DNA of 64,000 nucleotides, taken from assembly GCA_964635055.1 (NCBI GenBank), contig CAZWMT010000002.1, forward strand, positions 124,001 through 188,000, given 5' to 3'. A program made the position numbers and the translations under genes. The notes under the pieces were generated by a model. That model was given only the letters and a program-made list of their open reading frames with translations. It did no database searches and was not told the origin of the DNA. This document shows, piece by piece, positions 48,207-56,106 of this stretch. The DNA is from JAEUJM01 sp964635055. GTDB taxonomy: Bacteria; Actinomycetota; Acidimicrobiia; Acidimicrobiales; DATDAH01. The stretch's first letter is position 1. Every line of letters starts with the position of its first letter.

Positions 48207-49502
48207 GTGACTCGCCTGGCGTGGTTCCACTGCTTCTCGGGCATCGCCGGCGACATGGCCCTCGGTGCGCTGGTCGACGCCGGCGCCGACCTCGACGAGG
48301 TGCGGGCCCTGTGCCAGCGGGTGCCGGTGTCGGGATGGGGGCTCGAGGCCGAGGCGGTGATGCGCAACGGCATCGCCGCCACGCACATCAACGTGCTGGC
48401 CGAGGCCACCACCGTGGTGCGCACCGCATCGCACATCACCGGCCTGCTGGAAGAGGCCCGGCTGCCGGACCGGGTGCGCGAGCGGGCCGTGGCCGTGTTC
48501 GGCGCGCTGGCCCGGGCCGAGGGCAAGCTCCACAACCGGCCGCCCGAGCAGGTGCACTTCCACGAGGTTGGTGCCCTCGACGCCATCATCGACGTGGTCG
48601 GCACCTGCGCCGCCCTCGAGTTGCTCGAGGTCGACCAGGTGCACGCCAGCCCCGTCGCCCACGGCATCGGGATGATCCGCAGCGCCCACGGGGCCCTGCC
48701 CAACCCGCCGCCGGCGGTGGTCGAGCTGCTCCGCGACGCCCCCGTGTACGGGCTCGACATCCCTCTCGAGCTCACCACGCCCACCGGCGCGGCGCTGCTG
48801 TCGGCGCTGGCGGTGGGCTTCGGGCCGATGCCGGCCATGACCGTCGACGCCAGCGGCTTCGGCGCCGGCACCGCCGAGCTGGACGATCGCCCCAACCTCA
48901 CCCAGGTGGTGCTGGGCGCCGAGGCCGCCGACCTGGTGCCGGGGCAGCCCGTCCAGCTGCTCGAGGTGAACGTGGACGACGCCACCGGCGAGACCCTGTC
49001 GCACACGCTCAGCGCCGTGCTCAACGCCGGCGCCCACGACGCGTGGATCACCCCGATCCTGATGAAGAAGGGGCGGCCCGGCCACACGGTCAGCGCGCTG
49101 GCCGACGAGGCGGTCGCGGCGCAGGTGGCCGCCGCCCTCACGCGCGAGACCGGGTCGCTGGGCGTGCGGGGCCAGTCGTTGCAGCGGTGGCCTCAGGCCC
49201 GCCTGTTCGACGAGGTGACCGTCGACGGCCTGCCGGTGCGGGTGAAGGTGAGCGCCGGCCGGGTGAAGGTCGAGCACGACGACGCCGCCCGCGCCGCCCG
49301 GCGTCTGGGGCGGCCCGTGCGCGACGTGGTGTCGATCGCCGAGGCCGAGTGGCGGGGGCGCCCGGGCCCGGTGACGGGCCCCGAGGCGGTGCCCGACCTC
49401 GAGCCGGAACCGCACGAGCTCGGGCACGTGCACGATCACGACGCACCCACCCAGGTCCATCCCGACGATCCCGATCCGGCCCCCGACGACGACGTCAGCT
49501 GA
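48207..49502 (+). CDS. larC: Nickel insertion protein LarC
   Basis: A 431-residue cyclometallase that inserts Ni into the pyridinium dithiocarboxylate mononucleotide, completing the nickel-pincer cofactor. The N-terminus WFHCFSGIAGDMALGAL, HFHEVGALDAIIDVVG, LTTPTGAALL and LLEVNVDDATGE are family signatures. The two halves that are joined by a programmed frameshift in Lactobacillus (LarC1 and LarC2) are here one continuous frame. A His/Asp-rich tail (HELGHVHDHD) could bind Ni. The GTG start follows GGGGGTGGCG. LarE and LarA-type racemases are not in the window. Confidence 0.9.
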   Translation: MTRLAWFHCFSGIAGDMALGALVDAGADLDEVRALCQRVPVSGWGLEAEAVMRNGIAATHINVLAEATTVVRTASHITGLLEEARLPDRVRERAVAVFGALARAEGKLHNRPPEQVHFHEVGALDAIIDVVGTCAALELLEVDQVHASPVAHGIGMIRSAHGALPNPPPAVVELLRDAPVYGLDIPLELTTPTGAALLSALAVGFGPMPAMTVDASGFGAGTAELDDRPNLTQVVLGAEAADLVPGQPVQLLEVNVDDATGETLSHTLSAVLNAGAHDAWITPILMKKGRPGHTVSALADEAVAAQVAAALTRETGSLGVRGQSLQRWPQARLFDEVTVDGLPVRVKVSAGRVKVEHDDAARAARRLGRPVRDVVSIAEAEWRGRPGPVTGPEAVPDLEPEPHELGHVHDHDAPTQVHPDDPDPAPDDDVS

Positions 49503-49574
49503 CGTGCGCTTCGCCGCCGCCGGCGGCCTCCCGGCCACTGCCGCCGATCGTCGCGCCGCGCTGTCGCCGGCCGC

Positions 49575-49810
49575 GAACTCGAGGCAATGACTGGCGGGTT
49601 CCGGGGGCCGATGCCTCGAGAATGAGTCGGGCTCCGAACTCGAGGCAATGACTGGCGGGTTCCGGGGGCCGATGCCTCGAGAATGAGTCGGGCGGGGAAC
49701 TTGAGGCAATGACTGGCGGGTTCAGGGGGTCATTGCCTCGAGTTCAGCGCGACCGGCATTCTCGGGGCACCAACCACCGATTCCGGGGGGCATCGCCTCG
49801 AATGAACTGC
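49575..49810. repeat. Tandem array of 61-bp stem-loop elements
   Basis: Copies begin at 49575, 49636 and 49697, with a degenerate fourth from about 49751. Each has GAACTCGAGGCA pairing with TGCCTCGAG around CAATGACTGGCGGGTTC. In copy 3 the arms extend to 16 bp with one mismatch. They fill most of the gap after larC. The rest, about 49811-50020, shows no gene or clear signal. Confidence 0.8.
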
Positions 49811-50020
49811 TTCTCGGCTCGCGTCGCCGAGCGTCACGGTTGACGCGCATCGGAGGGCTCGTCGGCGCCGGGTGGCCAGCAGCGCAGCCTCCTCGCGGGA
49901 GTTCGCTCGACCGGCGAACACCCGAGCGCTACCGAGAGCGTGAGCATCCGAGGGCCAATCACGGTGCCTCCAGCCGCGGTGCGTCCGACTGAAACACGGG
50001 GTGCCGGCTGAACGATTGCG

Positions 50021-51124
50021 TCAGGCGGGCGCCGGCGCCGCCTCGCGGGACGCGAGGGCCCGCCACAGCAGCACGTAGTTCGGGTAGGTGAGGTCGGGAG
50101 TGACCCAGCCGGCATCGACCAGCTCGCGGTGCAGGGCGGGCAGGTGGTGGAAGGGGATGCCCATGTCCACGTGGTGGGCCAGGTGCCAACCGGTGTTGAA
50201 CGGGGCGATCCAGAACCGGGCCGGCCAGTGCTGGTCGACGTGGTGGGTGGTCTGGCGCCGGTCGGGCGAGCGGGTCATGCCACCGTGCTCGGCGATGGCC
50301 CGCAGGCGGTTCAGCACGCGCCACACGGTCATCCAGGGGGCCAGCCAGAGCAGGACGTACAGCTCGGGCCGGCCGATCAGGGTGAACCCCACCAGCAGCA
50401 CCGCCTGCGCGCCCAGGATGCGCAGTGCGACGGGCCGGGCGGTGGGGCTGCGCACGGCCAGCAGCAGGCCCTTCAGGTTCTTCCAGCCCGAGTTGCCGTA
50501 GGCGTCGCGGGTGAGCTTGCGGCGCATCGAGGCGCGGGTGATCGGGTAGCGGGCGTAGAGGGCGAGGTCGGGCTCGTCGGGGCCCAGCTCGTCGCGGTGG
50601 TGGGCGAAGTGCGAGCGGCGGTACGCGTCGAAGGGCACGAACGCCGGGTAGGCCAGCAGCCAGCGCCCCACCCCGTCGTTCAGCCACCGCGTGGAGAACA
50701 GCAGCCGGTGGGCGGCCTCGTGGGCCAGGATGGCGTAGAGGGCGAAGGCCCGCCCCATCAACAAGAAGGCGGCCACCCAGGCCAGGGGGTGGTCGAGCCA
50801 GACCGCCAGCGCGATCACCCCGAACGACTGCACCAGCACGCCCAGGACGTTGGCCACGTTGCGGGCGTTCGGGATGCGGCGCAGCTCGGCGCGGAGCGCC
50901 GGCACCGGCTTGCCGCCGGCGAGGAGGCGGTCGGTGGGCAACACCTGGGGCAGGCGGCCGTCGTCCGGCGCCATGCCCGCCAACCCCAGGGCCGCCTCGC
51001 GCTCGCGGTCCCGGGCCTTGGGAGCGGGGGTGACGGGCGCCTCGGCCGTGTCGGACTCCCCGGAGGCGAGGACGTCCGTGCCCGACCCGCCGTTCGAGCG
51101 CGTGGGCAGGTCGGTCGATGCCAT
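50021..51124 (-). CDS. Membrane fatty-acid desaturase
   Basis: A 367-residue integral membrane di-iron desaturase. Histidine boxes HEAAHRLLF, HFAHHRDE and GWHLAHHVD and four to six hydrophobic segments identify the family. It introduces a double bond in acyl lipids; chain and position are not predictable. ATG 51124 is preferred to ATG 51133, because the -10 box TAATAT overlaps the latter and lies 7 nt before the former. The gene is divergent from a PaaX-like regulator 27 bp away, which probably controls it. Confidence 0.85.
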   Translation of the reverse strand: MASTDLPTRSNGGSGTDVLASGESDTAEAPVTPAPKARDREREAALGLAGMAPDDGRLPQVLPTDRLLAGGKPVPALRAELRRIPNARNVANVLGVLVQSFGVIALAVWLDHPLAWVAAFLLMGRAFALYAILAHEAAHRLLFSTRWLNDGVGRWLLAYPAFVPFDAYRRSHFAHHRDELGPDEPDLALYARYPITRASMRRKLTRDAYGNSGWKNLKGLLLAVRSPTARPVALRILGAQAVLLVGFTLIGRPELYVLLWLAPWMTVWRVLNRLRAIAEHGGMTRSPDRRQTTHHVDQHWPARFWIAPFNTGWHLAHHVDMGIPFHHLPALHRELVDAGWVTPDLTYPNYVLLWRALASREAAPAPA

Positions 51125-51131
51125 GCTCGCC

Positions 51132-51137
51132 ATATTA
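51132..51137 (-). promoter_or_regulatory. -10 box TAATAT for the desaturase gene
   Basis: TAATAT on the minus strand ends 7 nt before ATG 51124. TACACT on the plus strand (51136-51141) overlaps it and could serve the divergent PaaX-like gene, so one bound protein could block both. Confidence 0.55.
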
Positions 51138-51151
51138 CACTTCCCGATCAC

Positions 51152-51964
51152 ATGAGCAATATCAGTAATGCCCACGGTACGAGCGACGCCGCAGTGGGCG
51201 AGCGGCCGCTCACGGCCCGTTCGGTGATCGCCAGCACCCTGCTGGGCACGTCGCCGCCCACGCTCCCCGCCCGGCTGCTGGTGCGGGCGGGGGCGCTGTT
51301 CGGCATCACCGAGGGCACGGTGCGCACCGCGCTGTCCCGCATGGTGGCCGCCGGCGAGCTGACCACCGCCGTGGGCGACTACACGCTGGCGGGCGCCCTG
51401 GTGGCCCGCCAGGCGCGGCAGGCCGAGAGCCGCGGGGCGGCGCGACGGGCGTGGGACGGCTCGTGGGCCATGGCCGTGGTGCACGGCGACCCCCGCACGT
51501 CCGACCGGCGCGCCGAGCTGCGCGACGCGGCGTCGGCGCTCCGGCTGGCCGAGCTGCGTGAGGGCGTCTGGCTCCGCCCCGACAACCTCGACCCCACCCG
51601 GCTGCCGGCGGCGACCGCGGTGCTCGAGGCCCAGTGCGCCCGGTTCTCGTCGCGACCGGAGGCGCCGTCGGACCCGATGCTGGCCGCCACCCTCTGGGAT
51701 CTCGACGGCTGGGCGCAGCGGGCCGGATCGTTGCGCGAGCGCATGGCCGACGTGGTGGCCCAGCTCGAGGCCGGCGACGTCGGCGCCCTGGCCCCCGGCT
51801 TCGTCCTGTCGGCGTCGGTGCTGCGCCTCACCCAGGCCGACCCGCTGCTGCCTCCCGAGCTGCTGCCGGCCGACTGGCCGGGCACCGCCCTCCGCACCGA
51901 CTACGACCGCTACGACCGGGCCTACCAGTCGCTCCTGCGCACCTGGTTCCGCGCCCAACAGTGA
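51152..51964 (+). CDS. PaaX-family transcriptional regulator
   Basis: A 270-residue regulator. The N-terminal winged helix (about 18-85) reads ARLLVRAGALFGITEGTVRTALSRMVAAGEL, and the remainder follows PaaX: DGSWAMAVV, LRLAELREGVWLRPDN and the closing TDYDRYDRAYQSLLRTWF. PaaX represses phenylacetate catabolism in E. coli by binding phenylacetyl-CoA; relatives respond to other acyl-CoAs. No paa gene is here. Its divergence from a desaturase suggests control of lipid desaturation by an acyl-CoA signal (inference). Confidence 0.82.
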   Translation: MSNISNAHGTSDAAVGERPLTARSVIASTLLGTSPPTLPARLLVRAGALFGITEGTVRTALSRMVAAGELTTAVGDYTLAGALVARQARQAESRGAARRAWDGSWAMAVVHGDPRTSDRRAELRDAASALRLAELREGVWLRPDNLDPTRLPAATAVLEAQCARFSSRPEAPSDPMLAATLWDLDGWAQRAGSLRERMADVVAQLEAGDVGALAPGFVLSASVLRLTQADPLLPPELLPADWPGTALRTDYDRYDRAYQSLLRTWFRAQQ

Positions 51965-52032
51965 CCGCTCCTTCGTCGCAGTGCCTTCGGCATCCGGTTC
52001 GCCGGCTCGCTGGCTCCGCAGCTCCGCTCCGT
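51965..52032 (-). repeat. Diverged inverted copy of the 56-bp element
   Basis: Read on the minus strand this contains GCGAACCGGATGCCGAAG and GCGACGAAGGAGCGG, similar to the 56-bp repeat at 54909 and 54976. It starts directly after the PaaX stop codon. Confidence 0.55.
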
Positions 52033-52120
52033 CGATGGCGCGTGCAACCTCGCCTCCGGCATCGCCGGCGGCGCCACCCCGGAGGATGACGACTTGACTC
52101 GGGGACCGCGACCACACCGG

Positions 52121-52126
52121 TAGCGT
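52121..52126 (+). promoter_or_regulatory. -10 box TAGCGT for the leaderless hydrolase gene
   Basis: TAGCGT ends 6 nt before GTG 52133. TTGACT at 52094-52099 could be a -35 but the 21-bp spacing is long. Confidence 0.45.
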
Positions 52127-52132
52127 GGATCG

Positions 52133-52846
52133 GTGCCCGAGAGCCGCTTGTACTTCCGTCAACTGCTGGCCGGCCGCGACTTCGCCACCGGCGACCCCGT
52201 GGCCCGCCAGATGGTCAACTTCGTCTACCTGGTGGGCGACCGCGAGACGGGCGAGGCCGTCGTGATCGACCCTGCCTACGACATCGACGGGTTGCTCGAC
52301 CTCCTGGCCGCCGACGAGATGCGCCTCGTGGGGGCGCTCGCCACCCACTACCACCCCGACCACGTGGGCGGCGACATGATGGGCTACTCCATCGAGGGCG
52401 TGGGCCGCCTCCTCGAGCGCACCTCGGTGCCGGTGCACGTGCAGGCCGACGAGGCCCCGTGGGTGCAGCGGGTGACCGGCGCCGCCGCCACCGACCTCGT
52501 CGAGCACGCCAGCGGCGACATCGTGCGCGTGGGCGAGGTGCCCATCGAGCTCATCCACACCCCCGGCCACACCCCGGGCAGTCAGTGCTTCCTGGTCGAC
52601 AACCGGCTGGTGGCCGGCGACACCCTCTTCCTGGAGGGCTGTGGCCGCACCGACCTGCCGGGGGGCGACCCGGCCGCCCTCTACGAGAGCCTCACCCAGA
52701 AGCTGGCCAAGGTGCCCGACGACGCCACCCTGTTCCCCGGCCACCTCTACTCCGCCGAGCCGTCCGCGTCGATGGCCGACACCCGGGCCCACAACTTCGT
52801 GTTCCGCCCACGGAGCGCCCGCGAGTTCCTGGCCATGTTCGGTTAG
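52133..52846 (+). CDS. MBL-fold hydrolase, ETHE1/glyoxalase II-like
   Basis: A 237-residue cytoplasmic metallo-beta-lactamase-fold protein. Metal ligands appear in THYHPDH, the downstream TPGHTPGS histidine, GDTLF and PGH. GCGRTDLPGGD resembles the GRTD block of persulfide dioxygenases (ETHE1) and related thiolesterases. Glutathione or mycothiol persulfide oxidation or thioester hydrolysis are both possible. A -10 box 6 nt upstream of GTG 52133 supports the start. Confidence 0.82.
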   Translation: MPESRLYFRQLLAGRDFATGDPVARQMVNFVYLVGDRETGEAVVIDPAYDIDGLLDLLAADEMRLVGALATHYHPDHVGGDMMGYSIEGVGRLLERTSVPVHVQADEAPWVQRVTGAAATDLVEHASGDIVRVGEVPIELIHTPGHTPGSQCFLVDNRLVAGDTLFLEGCGRTDLPGGDPAALYESLTQKLAKVPDDATLFPGHLYSAEPSASMADTRAHNFVFRPRSAREFLAMFG

Positions 52847-52955
52847 GCCGTCGGGCTCGCTCAGCGCCGCCGACCAGCACGGCGCGCAGAACGAGGGTGG
52901 GTCTGCTCGCGCTCGATCCCACGCTCGGTGGCCGACCGGCCCGCGAACGGCTGTT

Positions 52956-52997
52956 CTGGAGGAAATGACCGTCACCCGTGACTGCTATTCCCTCCAG
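52956..52997. repeat. Bipartite stem-loop element
   Basis: CTGGAGG (52956-52962) pairs with CCTCCAG (52991-52997). Inside, GTCAC-cc-GTGAC (52971-52982) forms a second hairpin, and AAATGACC matches the loop of the 48.1-kb element. It lies between convergent genes. The rest of the gap 52847-53108 shows no gene. Confidence 0.6.
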
Positions 52998-53108
52998 TGT
53001 CGACCACGCGGGCGGGACACCCCTGGCCGGCCACGCACCGTGGAGCGGTGAGGCGCCGACGCTCCAGGCGCGGATCGTCGCCTCCAAGAGCCCGCCTCTG
53101 GTGGTGTG

Positions 53109-53774
53109 CTACGGCGAGCGACGACCAGTCGAGAGCCCTTCGAGCGCCTCGCACAAGGAGTCGGCCGTCCACCGGCCGGCGGCGCCGGGGTGCGAGCACA
53201 GGTAGTCGACGATGGCGGCGTCGTCGAGGCCGTGGGCCTCGCGCAGGCCCTCGGCCAACATGTGCAGATAGCCGGCGACCGGCGCCGCGGTCGGGTTGGC
53301 ACGCATCGGTGCAGGGTGGGTGAAGGTCACCATCGTCACGCCGTCGCGCTCGCCCAGGACCACCAGCTCGTCGTAGCGCCCCGGTCCCACCGTCGCCCGG
53401 CCGTCGCGGTGGAGCGCGGCCCAGTCGACCGGGGCGTGCGCCCGCTTGCTCTCCTGGGCCACGAGGTCCTCGAACTGCTCGCCGGTGATGACGTAGCCGC
53501 GCGCGTAGGTGGGACCGTCGTCGGTGTCGCGGCGCTCGGCGTGGTCGAGGAAGGCCACGCCGCCGCCCCACACCCGACTCTCGCCCGAGAAGTAGAGGGG
53601 GAAGCGCAGGTGGAGCGCCTCGTCGGCCCGGGGCGGTGACGGATCGCGGCACCCGGTGTCGGCGCGGCGGCCCCCCGGCATCACGCCGCCACGGAGGTAG
53701 GACAGGAAGCGGGCCCGGTGGAGGTTGGACCCGTAGCTGACATACCACACGAGGTCGGGCGGACCGCCACGCAC
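53109..53774 (-). CDS. Gamma-glutamylcyclotransferase-like protein
   Basis: A 221-residue soluble protein. The N-terminus WYVSYGSNLHRARF is the substrate-binding loop of the GGCT/BtrG fold, and a conserved region FSGESRVWGGGVAFLDH and ARGYVITGEQFEDL follow. Members release 5-oxoproline from gamma-glutamyl compounds or do related reactions; the assignment is by fold only. GTG 53774 is leaderless with TAGGCT 6 nt upstream, overlapping the -10 of the divergent gene. Confidence 0.7.
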   Translation of the reverse strand: MRGGPPDLVWYVSYGSNLHRARFLSYLRGGVMPGGRRADTGCRDPSPPRADEALHLRFPLYFSGESRVWGGGVAFLDHAERRDTDDGPTYARGYVITGEQFEDLVAQESKRAHAPVDWAALHRDGRATVGPGRYDELVVLGERDGVTMVTFTHPAPMRANPTAAPVAGYLHMLAEGLREAHGLDDAAIVDYLCSHPGAAGRWTADSLCEALEGLSTGRRSP

Positions 53775-53780
53775 ACCACC

Positions 53781-53790
53781 AGCCTACGGT
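53781..53790. promoter_or_regulatory. Overlapping divergent leaderless -10 boxes
   Basis: In AGCCTACGGT the minus-strand TAGGCT (53781-53786) and plus-strand TACGGT (53785-53790) share two base pairs. Each ends 6 nt before its start codon (GTG 53774 and ATG 53797). RNA polymerase cannot occupy both at once. Confidence 0.6.
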
Positions 53791-53796
53791 GATCGT

Positions 53797-54831
53797 ATGG
53801 ACGACGGGCGTGGAGACGGGAACCTACCGGACGACGGCGCGACGGTGGCGCGGACGGAGCTCGCCCACCTGCCGACGCCGCTCGCCCGCATGGATCGGCT
53901 GGCGGCGGCGCTGGGCCTGCCGGACGGGTCGTTGTGGATCAAGCACGACGACCTCACCGGGGTGGCCGGTGGGGGCAACAAGGTGCGCAAGCTGGAGTAC
54001 CTGGCCGCCGCCGCGCTGGCCACCGGCGCCGACACCCTGGTCACCGGCGGCGGCCGCCAGAGCAACCACGTGCGCCTCACGGCGGCGGTGGCGAACCGGT
54101 TGGGGCTCGCCGCCACCGTCGTGCTGGCCAGTGACCGGCCCGAGCGGCCCACCGGCAACGTGGTGCTCGACGAGCTGCTCGCACCCCACTTCGTGTGGGC
54201 CGGCGACCTCGACTACTACGGCCTCGAGGCCGCCATCGCCGAGGCCGCGGACGTCGTCGCCGCCGAGGGCCACCACCCGTACACCATCCCGGTCGGTGGC
54301 GCCTCGGCCACGGGTGCCCTGGGCTACGTCGCCGCGGCCGACGAGTTGACCGCGCAGCTCGCGGCCCACGTCGGCGACGGCGGCGACGAGGCGCTGGTGG
54401 TGGTGGCCGACGGCTCCGGCGGCACGCACGCCGGTCTGGTAGCCGGTCTGGGCGCCCACCACCGGGTGCTCGGGGTCGACGTGGGCACCCGTCCCGATCT
54501 GGACGACGCGGTGCCCGCCATGGCCGCGGCCACGGCCGACCTGGCCGGCCGCCCGGCTCCCGTGGGGGCGGCGCGGCTCGACCACGACCGCATCGGCGAC
54601 GGCTACGGAGCGCCCAGCGACGCCTGCCGCGAGGCACTCGACCTGATCGCTCGAGCCGAGGGGGTGCTGCTCGACCCCGTGTACACGGGCAAGGCGCTCG
54701 CCGGCCTGATCGCCGCGGTGCGCGACGGGCGCATCGACGGCTCGACGCCCACCGTGTTCCTCCACACCGGCGGCCTCCCCGCCCTCCTGACCCCCCGCTA
54801 CGCCGACTGGGTGCGGGCTCGATCGACCTGA
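53797..54831 (+). CDS. PLP-dependent D-cysteine desulfhydrase / ACC deaminase-like enzyme
   Basis: A 344-residue fold-type II PLP enzyme. The Schiff-base lysine lies in GGGNKVRKLEYL, the substrate loop in GGGRQSNHVR, and a glycine-rich phosphate loop in ADGSGGTHAGLVAG. The closing FLHTGG is typical of ACC deaminase and D-cysteine desulfhydrase. Which of the two (or a related D-amino-acid lyase) cannot be decided from sequence. ATG 53797 is leaderless with TACGGT 6 nt upstream. Confidence 0.82.
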   Translation: MDDGRGDGNLPDDGATVARTELAHLPTPLARMDRLAAALGLPDGSLWIKHDDLTGVAGGGNKVRKLEYLAAAALATGADTLVTGGGRQSNHVRLTAAVANRLGLAATVVLASDRPERPTGNVVLDELLAPHFVWAGDLDYYGLEAAIAEAADVVAAEGHHPYTIPVGGASATGALGYVAAADELTAQLAAHVGDGGDEALVVVADGSGGTHAGLVAGLGAHHRVLGVDVGTRPDLDDAVPAMAAATADLAGRPAPVGAARLDHDRIGDGYGAPSDACREALDLIARAEGVLLDPVYTGKALAGLIAAVRDGRIDGSTPTVFLHTGGLPALLTPRYADWVRARST

Positions 54832-54908
54832 GCTCACCCATCGGCCCATCGGTCCATCGGCTGGCGCGATCCGGGCGCTGGTCGGGGACGGTGAGGCTGC
54901 GGAGCGGA

Positions 54909-55031
54909 GCGGAGCAGCGGCGCCGGCGAACCGGATGGCGAAGCCGCTCCGACGAAGGAGGAGCCAATGTGGTGTGCGGAGCAGCGGCGCCGGCGAACCG
55001 GATGGCGAAGCCGCTCCGACGAAGGAGGAGC
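54909..55031 (+). repeat. Perfect 56-bp direct repeat
   Basis: Copies at 54909-54964 and 54976-55031 are identical (core GCGAACCGGATGGCGAAG). A diverged inverted copy lies at 51965-52032. They fill much of the 300-bp gap between the PLP enzyme and the DivIVA-like gene. No gene is seen in that gap. Confidence 0.8.
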
Positions 55032-55130
55032 AAGGTCATAGGCCGTTCGGCCCAGACGAGCTCCTCAAGGTCGCCGCTCAGCTGCCGACGAATGGGTGGA
55101 GAACGCCTCACCCTCCGAGGAGCGCAGCGG

Positions 55131-55994
55131 ATGTCCGACACTTCTGTGGCAGTCCCCATCGCCGACGAGCGAACCCGACGGATCTTCGGCGACCTCGCGT
55201 TCAGCTCGGCGAAGCGCGGCTTCGACCCGGCCGAGGTGACGGCGTTCCTGGTGAACGCCAGCGGCGCGGTCGAGCGCATGCTCACCCGCCTCAAGGACGC
55301 CGAGCAACGGGCCGAGTCGGCCGAGGCGCAACTGCTCGAGGCGCAGGCCCAGGCCGCGCCGGTCGCACTCGCCGTCCCGGCAGCTCCCACCGAGGACAAC
55401 TCGGGGCTGCTCGAGCGCACCCTGGCCCTCGCCGAGAAGACCGCGGTCGCCGCGGTGTCCGACGCCCGGGCACGGGCGCAGGCGATCCTCACCCAGGCCC
55501 AGGAGCAGGCCCGCGAGTACTTCGCCACCGAGCGCGCCGCCATCGCGTCGGAGTGGGAGCGGGTGCAGCTCGAGGCGAGCCAGCTCGAGACGCTCCGACT
55601 GGCCGTCGCCGCCGAGACCGTGGCCCTGGAAGGCGTGCGGTCGCACCTGCGGGCCCGCATCGCCGCCGCCGCCACCGAGTTGGCGGGTATCGCCGACGAT
55701 CCCGATCTGCTGAACTACGCGATCAGCCGCAAGCCCGGTGAGTCCGACCTGACCATCGCACCGGGCGCTCCGGCCACCGACGGCAGGGGTGCCATCGGGT
55801 CGGCGGCGGAGCCGTCGTTGCCGTCGGCGCCTCCCGTCGATGCCATCAACGCCTCGTCGGTGAGCGCGCCCGAGAAGAGCTTCGGGGCAGGGTGGGCCCA
55901 CGAGGAGGACGACGCCGCCGAGGAGGCGTTCGACCGCTTCTTCAGCGCCGACGTGGAGCCCGAGCCCACCCAGCAGTGGATCCTCGCCGGCTGA
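55131..55994 (+). CDS. DivIVA-like coiled-coil protein
   Basis: A 287-residue protein. The N-terminal block (about 15-60) SSAKRGFDPAEVTAFLVNASGAVERML resembles the membrane-binding head of DivIVA/Wag31. A long Ala/Glu/Arg-rich coiled coil follows (about 65-205), then a flexible acidic tail ending QQWILAG. Actinobacterial DivIVA proteins organise polar growth and septation. This one is divergent and not near the usual mur/fts locus, so a specialised role is likely. ATG 55131 follows CGAGGAGCGC. Confidence 0.72.
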   Translation: MSDTSVAVPIADERTRRIFGDLAFSSAKRGFDPAEVTAFLVNASGAVERMLTRLKDAEQRAESAEAQLLEAQAQAAPVALAVPAAPTEDNSGLLERTLALAEKTAVAAVSDARARAQAILTQAQEQAREYFATERAAIASEWERVQLEASQLETLRLAVAAETVALEGVRSHLRARIAAAATELAGIADDPDLLNYAISRKPGESDLTIAPGAPATDGRGAIGSAAEPSLPSAPPVDAINASSVSAPEKSFGAGWAHEEDDAAEEAFDRFFSADVEPEPTQQWILAG

Positions 55995-56106
55995 GGGCTC
56001 GAGCGGCCTGACGTCGGCCGGTCTCTCCGGAGCGCCGTCGCCTGTCCGGTTTGGCACTGATCGGGCGGTGGGCCCCGTTGCCGTGGGGCCGGTTGCCGGA
56101 GCGGCA

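Noticed and set aside
49575..49810. Regular repeats of about 61 bp considered as a CRISPR array
   Set aside because: The whole unit is repeated including the would-be spacer, each unit is an inverted repeat, and there are no cas genes.
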